From Pogonophryne albipinna (lineage: Eukaryota; Chordata; Actinopteri; Perciformes; Artedidraconidae), in contig CM053261.1 in assembly GCA_028583405.1 (NCBI GenBank), positions 16,670,783 through 16,734,782 of the forward strand: a stretch of DNA of 64,000 nt. The letters are read 5' to 3'. Below, one piece after another: positions 11,714-22,400 of the stretch. Numbering within the stretch: position 1 is the stretch's first letter; each line of letters begins with the position of its first letter. A program made the position numbers and the translations under genes. The notes beneath the pieces are model-generated. The model had not been told where the DNA came from. It saw nothing but the letters and a program-made list of their open reading frames with translations, and searched no databases.

Positions 11714-12252
11714 CAATGGTGGAAGAAGTAATTAGATCCTTTACTTAAGTAAAAGTGGAAATGCTTTGGTCTGAAAATACTGCATTACAAGTGAATGTCC
11801 TGAATACCAAATGTTACTGAAGTTAACGTATTGCCAGATAAAGATTCTTAAAGTGTTGAAAGTAAAAGTAGGCTACCCGTTTTGCACCATGGCTGTTTTT
11901 AAAGCATTATATTACTACTACTATTAAGTACTTACTACTTTTAATTGCTTATAAATACATGTAAGATAATTTAAATGTGTTAGTTTTAAAATATTAAGAC
12001 CATTTTAGTTAAATATATTGGTAGTAACGTGGGCCTACTACATTAGATCATATCAAAATGTAACATGTTTTTATATGTAAACAGCAGCTGGTAACTACTC
12101 ATTTGAAATAAATTAAGTGGAGTAAAAAGTACAACAAAGGAGTAGAAGTATAAAGTAGCATTAATTGGAAATACTCAAGTATGAAAAAAATAGGCTACTT
12201 AAGTTCAGTAGGCTGCTTGAAAGTAAATGTACTTAGTTACTTTCCACCACTG
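11714..12252. mobile_element. hAT-like MITE (CAGTGGTGGAA ends)
   Basis: The left end starts CAATGGTGGAAGAAGTAATT and the right end, read inward on the other strand, starts CAGTGGTGGAAAGTAACT. These are matching terminal inverted repeats of a very common teleost non-autonomous element. The interior is AT-rich and non-coding. I could not find a clean 8-bp target duplication, so the copy is probably old. Confidence 0.75.
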
Positions 12253-12439
12253 AGCTTTTACGTGTCATCTGATAGTCTTACAGACCTGTCAATGAATAAA
12301 ACAGACAAAAGGTTTTACATCCGCCACATACGAACCCAGAGAGGAGATTTCAGTATTTATGGATGTGGATTGATTCATTCTGCAGCAGCCTTCCTGCAAA
12401 CTCTTGACTCAGCGCCTTTGGTGTGTCATTGAGGCAGCC

Positions 12440-12620
12440 ATTTTCCCATGAAGGCTCACGAGATGTGTCCCGGCCGCTGCCCTGCAGGAACCAATTACCT
12501 TTCTTTTATGAGTGCAGGCCTTTCATTTAAATTAGCTGCCTGATCTAAGAGGGATTTATTTCCTTCTATTGTTTTTAATGATCTGCTGTTTCTCACGTCT
12601 CATTGGAGTCTCGCTGAGGA
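12440..12620. promoter_or_regulatory. Candidate conserved non-coding block
   Basis: Segment of mixed composition containing CAATTACC, AAATTAGCTG and CTCATTGG, with no coding signal and no transposon ends. Its position between repeats and its unlike composition are the only grounds; conservation was not tested. Confidence 0.2.
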
Positions 12621-12904
12621 AACATGAACTTTACACTGCTGAGTGTGTAGCATGTTGCTACATATAAAGAGAATGCAGCCCAAAGATGGCTATTCTGGAT
12701 GATGAGCTTATATGCTTAATGTTGGTTGACATTTTCAAATATAACAAAAAACATTGAGAATTGTGTGTTTGAGAACAGAAACTGTATCAGGACTTTCGTC
12801 ATTCTGACTTCTGTTTTCAGATATTTGTGCTGTGTCGCCATCTGCTGGACGACATTGAATCAGCACGGATTGATGCATCTGCCGGTTATTATTATATCCC
12901 TTTT

Positions 12905-13345
12905 TGTTCAACAGACTATACTATGACCTTTTTCAACCTACTATAATATGACTCCTTTCACATATTTTCTACGAACATAGCATTACATTTTTCTTGATAT
13001 TTTAGACATAGCCTACTCAATTACTTTTTTCGACATAGCCTACGACTTTTCAAATAATCATAACAAAATAAGACCTTTTCCTTGATATTTTCAAAACACT
13101 ACACAGTGATTTTTTTCACGATATCTTGAATTTATTTTCTTCATATTATTCCAAATCTTGTTTCATATTTCGAAATACTAACCATTACATTTTGTCTGAA
13201 CGTTTTCAACATGCTATGACCTTTTTCGACAAACTATATTAGGACTTTTTTTTCATATTTTGTGACGTATTAACAATATCCTTTTTTCAGATACTATGAC
13301 TTTATTTTAGACATACTATACTATAACTTTTCAATTTACTTCAAC
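12905..13345 (+). repeat. Degenerate tandem repeat (CATACTATGACTTTTTTC type)
   Basis: Phrases such as ACTATGACCTTTTTC, GACATAGCCTACGACTTTT and GACATACTATACTATAACTTTT recur at irregular intervals over about 440 bp. They form a decayed minisatellite of a kind seen in many fish genomes. Unit boundaries are too eroded to count copies. Confidence 0.7.
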
Positions 13346-13536
13346 ATTTTCCCTTAGTTGGGTTGACTATTATTTATGGGAGATGTTTTCAAACACTGGT
13401 TTGAGTGGTATTTTATAAGCTTATCACACATTTTGTAGACGTTTGATTTGAAAAGCAACTTTAAAGTTAATGTAGTGGGGAAAATACAAGCGAGGTGACC
13501 CAAAGAAAAGGACACGGTGTTACAGTTAGAGTCATG

Positions 13537-13542
13537 TTTATT
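13537..13542 (-). terminator. AATAAA poly(A) signal, likely sppl3 end
   Basis: Minus-strand AATAAA followed within 10-30 nt by CATGACTC and then ACACCGTGTCC, an arrangement compatible with cleavage and a GT-containing downstream element. It is the most distal of the candidate signals below the sppl3 stop codon. Confidence 0.45.
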
Positions 13543-13870
13543 TACAGCAGAATCCTGAACAAGGGGAAAAGGGTCAGAGGGAGCGGGTTAAAAGGAGACA
13601 AAGTGTTTTAGATGAAGCGCTTCAGGATTCATGTTTCACTACACAGTTCTTAATTTATTTATTCACCATTTTTCTATACAGAATCCATTCAGCTGTAATA
13701 TCAATGCACCAACAGAGCTGGGGTACTCTGATGGGGGGAGGAGAGGTGGAAATAAAAAATAAAAATAAAGCACTAAAGAAAAAAAAATACAAACAAGGTG
13801 GGTAAAAATAAATTCAATTTCTATAAAAAAAAAACATTTGTTGTTATCACCATGATCGTCATCAGTTATT

Positions 13871-13925
13871 TATGCATGTACATATACACACATATATATG
13901 TATATATATGTATATAAATCTATAT
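13871..13925. repeat. AT/ATAC microsatellite
   Basis: Short run built of TATATG, TATATA and CACATA units within the inferred sppl3 3' UTR. Confidence 0.7.
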
Positions 13926-16352
13926 ATTTCCTTGCCATGTCCATGAAGGGGGCTTGTGGTTCCAAGATGTCCGAGTTTAGACGTCCCAACCTGACAGCGT
14001 TCAGGTCATAATACTCAGCTTATTGAACCAGTCAGAGCTGACCCTGGCAGTCTTTCTGACCTGCAGCTTTAGTCCCGCCCACTGACGCTGCCCTGTAGGC
14101 GAGCTCATAGGTCCAGTGCCTTGGTGTGGGCCAGCAGAGACTCAAAACTGCAGTAGACCAGTCGATGCAGTCTGAGAAATGATACACTGTACACATAACA
14201 TGCACGGCCAGATAGCATAAAAAAGTAAAAAAAGAAAAGAAAAAGCAAGCAAACTGCGTCGTCCATAGGCTTCTTCGACTTCCTGCCGTGTGATCGCTCA
14301 CACTTTTTCCAGTATACATTAGATATTAACTGACAAGCACCACAAAAAAGTGGAAGGACAATACAAAAGATTGTAAGACTGTCAGGGACCAAAGAGTGAC
14401 AGAAAAACATCCTACGAGTTATTTTCTTATTTCCATTTTGGATCTGAGGGGCATGACTGATTTTCTCCCCTCCCTAAATCCAAACGGACGTTATTATGTG
14501 ATGATGACACACTCAAACACACTTAACCCTCATCTCCAGGCTTTGAGTCCAAACATTCACAATAGTCAGGTCTTCATCGACTGAGGTGAAGTTCAGGTAA
14601 GATGTGCTGTTGTGCTGTTCCACTTGTTAAAACGTATAAAAAGTGATCTTATATAATCATGCTCGGACATTATACATGTCTAAAATAAGATGCTTTTAGT
14701 GTTAACATGGCCTTAAATACATGTAGATTGAGGTTGTGCACAAACAAAATCAGTAGAAAACCCAGCATGATGTATGGTGTGGTTCCAAGATAAAAAGTAA
14801 CATAAAATACCTTAAAGTTAATTCAACATTCATTTATTTGAAAAAAAAAAAACACGGTATACATTTCCATCTGTCCGCAGAAGGACCGTTAAAAAGAAAG
14901 TGACCCCTGTGGAGTTTTTCTGTCAATTTGTACATTAGACACAAACCATTAGTCATGTGTTCATGACAACGTTTGATCCAACACGCCCAGCTCAATGGAA
15001 ACCTGACTATTGTCATTATTTTTTTAACATTATCATGATTCAAATTAAAAGCGAGTAAAAACAATCATTCACTCAGTTTTGTTCTCCCACACACACACAC
15101 ACACACAAATGCAAACACACTCTAACATGAGAGCAGGAAACTAACTTTTTCATCAACCAGCCACCGAGGCAGATGTTTTTTTTCATACCAAAGATCCATC
15201 AGCTACGTTTCTATCACACAAGCCAACAAACTTTAGAAAACAACCTCTAAATGATGGATGCTCACCAGTCGACTCGAAACAACTGGCAGACAAAATTCAC
15301 CAAAATTCGGCTGTTGGCTGATGTCAGTTTCCCACCCTGTTCAACATGCTCCCGAACACAAATACAAACTCAAGATACCGCAAATACACATATATACAAA
15401 TAGAAGCAGCCCCTCAAACGCTGGGGGCAGCTTAACAATTTATAATGCATCATTTCTTTATATGCCAAGAATAAAACTTTTCTAAATAAAATACATAGTT
15501 ATCTGTGTGGGGGGGGGGAGGGGGGGGGGGGAATGGGGACAGCAGATGGACAGAGAGGAGGAGGGCGAGGCTCGCAGGAGTGTCAGAGGGAGCGCTGGGG
15601 AGAAGCCATTGTGGTGGGATGATGGGACAGATGAGAAAAGCAGGGGGAGGGAAGGGGGGGGAGACGGATGGAGGGGGAAGACTCTTCTCCTTCGCTGTGT
15701 CGCTGCTCCCGAGCAACGTCCTGTGCCACTGCAACACTACGCCTCTTCTCCGTTTGTTTAAATCGTTCCATAATAATAAGAATATTAATAATAAGAATGA
15801 CCACGACAATGCTAAAAAATATATATATATAAACCCCAGCCATGTCTCACAACCCTAAGTCCACAAAAAGGGGGAGGCCAGGCCCTCGAGTTCATCTGAG
15901 TCGGTGTAAAACAGAGATGCACAGAAAATTAAAGACGCAGAAAAAAGGAGGATACGCAGAGAGGGACAAGAGGCCTGACGAATGGAACGAGGCCTTTGGA
16001 GGGAAGTGGCAAAATGGGACTAACTATAGAGAAGAGAAAAGGGAAAAAAGAGAGGAAGGGGGCAGAACAAACACAGCGTAGGCAGGATGTGCTATAATGA
16101 AGAGGAAATAAACAGAAAAGAGGAAGCGGAGATGAAACAGGGGAGGATGTAGGAACCAAAGATGAGTCGTGTCGGGGCGTTGTGATCCACACACTGGTGT
16201 CCTTCTGAGGGTTTTCACAGAAGATTGGCGGAAAGCATGAACAAGTGATGACAACATGGCCTCACTGTGAGTGTGCCCTCTCTCCTTCCCTCTAATAAAA
16301 AGGTAAAGGATCCGCAGTCCTCCCCGCACTGGTCGGTATTTCCCAGGGTGCA

Positions 16353-16424
16353 TCATACCTCCAGGAAGCGGGAGCTGCTGGTCTTGGTGTGGAAGGGCTC
16401 GGACCACATGCGCCGCAGATCCCC
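16353..16424 (-). CDS. sppl3: sppl3 exon 11 (codons 355-377 and stop)
   Basis: Acceptor CTCCTCAG precedes GGGGATCTGCGG. The exon encodes [20 protein letters not shown] then LEV and TGA, the family's conserved cytosolic C-terminal tail. Codon phase is clean (phase 0) with exon 10. Confidence 0.96.
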   Translation of the reverse strand, partial: GDLRRMWSEPFHTKTSSSRFLEV

Positions 16425-19400
16425 CTGAGGAGCAGACAGGAGGCACACAATTAATCAAATGTTCGCTGATTCTTATCCACAGGGTCAGCCAAGACAACTG
16501 CTTTAGACTCTTTATTGAGGTAAAGAAAAAACAAGTGTTGTATTTTCTTTTATTCTACAACTTAAACTTAGTTTTTAGCCTTTAAAATTCCCTGAGGTAA
16601 ATCCTCGATGTCTAGTGACTGCCTAATCCAACAAGGAAAAAGGTTGTGAGGAAATTATGAAACGCTTTTTTGTGGAGGCTTTCTGTTAAACTGATCTGTT
16701 GGGTTTTCAATGTAACAGTTTACAATCCATTTCCAATGTTTCACTACATTTCAACAGATTAGAAATTAATCCAATCTGCTACAGCCACATTTTTGGGGTA
16801 TTTGTATATTATATGTGAAAATTACATAATTTCAGTTATAATTCAAATTATATTAAAGTAAAGAAAGAAGAACATTGCTGAATTCTGTGAAACTGCTACA
16901 GCTAAACTAAATCAATTTGATTTATATAGCCCAAATCACACATTTGCCTTGGGGGGCTTTACAATCTGTACAAAATACAGCACACTGTCCTTTTCAACCC
17001 TTGCTCTAGATCAGTGCATCTCAAAGTGTGGTCCGCGGACCACTGATGGTCCGTGAGCGCCCCCTAGTGGTCCGTGAGTATATTGGTACAATTTCACATT
17101 TTAAATAAATTAATAAATTAAAATTTTACGCACTCTCGCGGGAATATCTCTACGCAATGGAGCGAGCTTAAGTTTCACTTTCGATTGTATGTATTTCGAT
17201 TGTACCTTCATCACACATGTTGCCACTTGTTTGTACCATTTTCAGGCGATTTGTATTCTGTTCTAGAAAAACGATGTGATTTTGGATATTTGTGGAGTTA
17301 GGTGGTCCGCGAGTGTTTTTTTATTGGTTAAGTGGTCCTTGGTATGAAAAAGTTTGAGAAACACTGCTCTAGATCAGTGGTTCTCAAATGGGGGTACGCG
17401 GACCCCTAGGGGTACGTTGGAGTACTACAGGGGGTACGTGAGATTTATTTTATGTTAATGAAAAAAAAAAAAAAAAGTTATGCATTTAAGCAAACTACTA
17501 TTAGAAGATTAATTACTTTATTCAAAGGTTTACAGTAATTCTGGATAATAAAATGGGAAAAATAAACGGGGTGCTCTCTTTTGCTCTCCCTCTCCTGACA
17601 GCTCGTCAGTCTCGTGCAGCTCGCTGAACCTGTAATAAGTGACCCGACAGTAAAGAATAAATATATTTATAACTAGTTTAGCTAGTTCCAGAGTAGATAA
17701 ACTAGCCAAGTGTGTTAGGTCTAACTCTTAGTGTATTTAATTTTGCTCCACTCAACGGTCCGTCACAGCGGCGGAGCTGTGATCATGCAGAGCTGCGTGT
17801 TCTCCGTCAGCAGCAGCTCATCTGATCCCTCTCTCGCGTCCAGTTAGACTTCACTCGCGTTTATGTCCAAATCTATCAGATCTAGCTAGTTCCAGTTAAT
17901 TATATGACCGCCTGCTTATCAAAGGACACCTAAACAACAAGCGTTGCTTGGCAACGGCGTGTGGTCGCAAAGTATAGCGCAGCATTATGCATATAGGAGG
18001 GGTCAAAATCCCATGCTCATAAAATGCTCATATATTTTTCTCTTCATTCCCCACACCCCAAAATAAATAAATAAATATACCAATTTTAGGAAAAGTAACG
18101 AAGTTTGAGCAGTGTGGGTTTTATATTAACAGAGTTACACATATTTCAAAACGCGAAGTGTAATAACTGCAGTGGCCTCCCTGTCACCGAGAATGACAAA
18201 GATCCTCAGTGAAGCACAAGCCCATGTTTCTCACTAAGTACAACTTATTAAAAAGATCAGTTCAATGCAACTAATGTCGTCTTAGTGTTATTGCATGATG
18301 TTAAAATTGGTTTGCCATGAATTTAGTGATGGATTGTAAACATTTTAAATGTAGCATTTAAGTGTTTCTCAGTTACAATGTTGTTGTTTTAATAAATCAG
18401 ACACTGATGGTGCAAGGCTGTACTGTACCTCTTTATAGGCATTTTTTCCCCCTAACAAATTGTGTTTGCGCTGATCAGGGGGTACTTGGCTGAATTTTTT
18501 TTCCAAAGGGGGTACATTATTGAAAAAAGTTTGAGAACCACTGCTCTAGATAACACAAAACTCCCAAAACAATGCCCTTTACTGGGGGACAAAAGACGTG
18601 GTGTGTGTTGCTGTCCTGTACCTTCAGGTAGGCCATAGTGAGCAGAGGCAGCAGGGTGAAGGGCACCAGGTAGAGCAGAGCGGGCTGAGCAGCACGGTGG
18701 ATCCTGGAGGCCACTGTGGCCGTCAGCAGACCTGGAGACAGATCATTGTTAATCACATGAGAACTGTACGTGTTCTTTATTTTAAAGTATACTCCAAAAA
18801 CCTGAAGGGAAAAATTGAGATTCGAAGAAAAACACTTTTTGGGAGACACATAACTAATGGGACCCGCTTACAGACAAGCTTCACACTGAAACAATGAGAC
18901 CCTGACCTTTCACATCCATCCTTCCATTGATTGCTTGCTTACCCACAAAGTATCCGACGAGAGTGCAGTGGAAATAGGAGACGCGCTGCATGCGTCCGGA
19001 GATTGGGACTTCCCCATTGGCCTGCTTCTTGTAGTTGTCATAGCGCAGGACGAAGCATAACAGCAGCCCCGGCATCACGATGTCTCCGATTCCCAGCATT
19101 GAGAAGTGACTTCCTGTGGAGCTGCATGGATTGGAACAAACACAGAAATAAGTTGGGAAGATCTAAAAACATGGTCAAGAATAAGAGCCCCAACGAGTCA
19201 TGGAAAATAAATACAAAGTACATATTGGTCCAAACCAGATGTCAAATCTGACTATTGATATGTTAGCCGCCTTGTGGAGCTGTAATGCTGAAATTGCAGC
19301 AGAAAATACAATTTCCATCACTCTTACCTGGGAAAGACCAGTTTTCCAGGTAAGGAGAGGCGGGGGACATCGCGGCCCATCCCAGGTCCCAAGTGGAGCT

Positions 19401-22400
19401 TCCTGGAGAGAACATCTATGGGATTTTCAGCCGGCTGGGTGGCAACTTTCACCATCACATTACTATTGAAGATGTAGGCTGAGAAGAACACCTGGAGGGA
19501 AAAAGCAGAGTTAGGCTGGTAATATTGACATATTCTCATCTCAATTTTAACAATAATTTGGTGACACTTGTGTTAGCATAGTTAGCTGAAGGTGGTCATT
19601 GCTTTTGCGATTTGTGCTCAATGAAGGAGCTGATTCAAAGTAAAGACAAGGCCAGATGTAGCTAATAAATCAAATTTCAATCTATAGGTACCAGGAAATC
19701 TCAGAGGAAATTGAGATGTTCATTTCAATGTTGTCTCAGTGAGACGGATCCTTTTAAATCTTGTTCATTTCTGTTCATTAGTGTTTCACACTGTGAATTT
19801 TGTGTTCAGCTATGATGGTGATTAATGCAGCAATGGTTACTACCCAGTTCCTCCAGAACACACTGCTACTGGAAAATAGGAAATGCATCACTTCCTAAGC
19901 AACACATCATCTGGCTGGCAAGGCGGTATTTGCTTGTGTATGATTAGAATGTAAGGGCGTCCTTAAGCTGTATCATTACTATGTTGTTAGATGTGGGATA
20001 AAGGGATAATTTATGTGGACATTTTGTTTAATGAGTTTGTCCTTGTAAACACGGTCTAGCTGCTGTATATCACAGCAGGGTCTCGTACGTCAGCTGTGAC
20101 GGGGGGCAGTTATGGATGGGAGCATGTCTTACCCAGAACACATCATAAATGAGCAGTCCTGACAGCAGCAGGCAGGAAACCTTCAGACTGGGGAGCCGCA
20201 CGAAGGCTATCATGGCGACACACAAGCCCATCGCTAGAGCTGAGGGGAGGGAAAACACAAGATATTAAAAACAGAGTTCTGCGTTTCAGCAGAAATACGC
20301 TGAAATTAAACATGAGAACTAATTCACGTACATTTATTTAAGAAACATTAATCACTGTGCACACAGCCTAATTAATTAGTCAGACTATTCTGATGAAATG
20401 TTGTGCTAATTCACTTTTGGGTGCACGAGGCAAGACCTGATAAGAAACAAGAGAGTGTTGGGACTGAACATGAGAGCATGATAGGCTTTTAATGCACAGA
20501 TGGTTTGAGTCAATAAAAGCACATGTTTAATATAATGGCTGCATTTCACATAATAAATGTTTGTGTGTATACTCGCCATTATCTCTAAAACAACCAGCAC
20601 TTAGGCCCTAAGCACAATACCTAACTGCTGCTAATGCAATACTTGTCAATGTTAAACTCATGTATGGTATTTCATTTTTTATAGATTTCCTTTTAAAATA
20701 TCATTAAGTATGCCGTTAAGTGGATTGTGAAAAACAAAAAAGGAAATTAGATTTCATTAGACCGGCTCAGAATAAATGCCAGAGGGGGACAACAGTATTT
20801 AACTTGTTCTCATGAAAGGGAGACACACAGTATGTCCAGCTTGTGTCGAGGTCCTCTAAGATTGTGCATATTTTATGAGTAATTTCCAATTCAAATGTTT
20901 CATATTGTGTATGTTTCTTTTGATTATGCGGCTTTTTATGAGGGCCGCATTGTTCACATTTCTGAAGAAGTGATGTAATGTTTGAAATGACGTCAACACG
21001 GTCAAATAATACAAGTGCACACACCCACGTAATTTCCTCTGCTCAGCACTAAGATTACAACTTTGACCAAGACCAGTTAAATGCCTGTTATATAGCAGCT
21101 GACTAACTTTAGTGTGTTCTTGCTGTATTGGCATGCATCACCCTGAAGAGCCTGAAAATAGTGTTGCTAAGATCTGCATATCGCATGAGTCACAATGTCA
21201 AGCTCCTTCTACCAAAAGAGATGATGGAAATTGATCTTTTGTCTAGAAGATTTAAAAAGGTACATATTTTTTATTCCCAGAATCACAGTTAGCAGCTATG
21301 CTAAGAAAACTCCCCACACAGTTAAATACATCTTCTAATGGGCAATGTTTCACAGAATACAACCTGCTGCAGAGCTATTCTCTGGAAATATGGAAAAGAA
21401 ACGGAATTATTGTGAATGGAAACACTGAGACGACAGTCCTGAGAGGGAGAGACGCACCGTCCATGAGGAGCCAGTGTCCAGTCAGTACCCAGATGAGCAC
21501 CAGGAGAACGGAGAGGGAGAAGGACAGGAGCTCAGCCAGGGTGAAACGCCCACAGCAGCCAAAGGAAATCCTGCAATAAGAAAAATAATTGACACTCTTA
21601 TCTAGATCGCACAGAACTAAGCTTAGTAAACATAAGAGATGTAGGGAGAGACAGAACATCCGTGGGATTTCTCAGCATCAGCAAATGTGAAACATGCTGG
21701 CTAAACAGGCTAATACATTTGAGTGGTATTTCAATACTTGACAAAGAACAAGTAGGACGAGAGAGCATTGACTGGTACGAGTGAGTGTAAACTAATCCAG
21801 TAGTTTATAGATAGTTTTGGCTAGCTAAAACTGGTTACACTGTTATTGTTGAAACATCTGAAGTGTTTTTTGTTGTCTACCTAACAGCTTCAAGTGCATT
21901 GCCACCTCCTTCTGGACTGGAGGGCTGCTGACCTTTATTTGCATATAGCTAGAGAACAAGTCTAAATGAATCCATCTTAAATCTCAACTGGATTTCATCT
22001 CAAAAGCCTGAGACGAATACATGTGCAATATATAGCCTATAGAGGTAGGAGACTGTGAATCTGTAACTAGGAGACGTTCATATTGGTTATCTATAGGTGT
22101 GTTTATTGTTGGTGGTTCCTTGTGCTTAAGATGTCCAGACACCTGAACCTAAAGGCTTTTGAATAGTTTGTTCATAGGGAGATAACATCAATGTTAAAGG
22201 GTGTACTAAGCGAATACAGTACATGAGCTTTTTAAATAGTTTTAAGACATACAAAACAGCATGGAGCAGTTTAAGCGACAACATACATACGGCACCTATA
22301 CACATGTGATTTCCTTACTTGTTCACTGGGGCGCATGGTTTGGTCACATACTGGCACATTGGCAACAAGAGGAATGCAAATGCAATTGTTGCAAGAACTG

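Larger units (their letters stand above)
13520..16352 (-). other. sppl3: sppl3 3' untranslated region (inferred)
   Basis: Minus-strand sequence following the sppl3 stop codon at 16355-16353. Overlapping AATAAA signals occur at 13663-13654, with a further AATAAA at 13542-13537 followed by a GT-containing stretch. Either would give a 3' UTR of about 2.7-2.8 kb, similar in size to what I recall for mammalian SPPL3. It contains G-rich (plus strand) runs at 15509-15531 and an AT/ATAC microsatellite at about 13871-13925. Open frames here are not genes. The true end needs transcript data. Confidence 0.55.
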
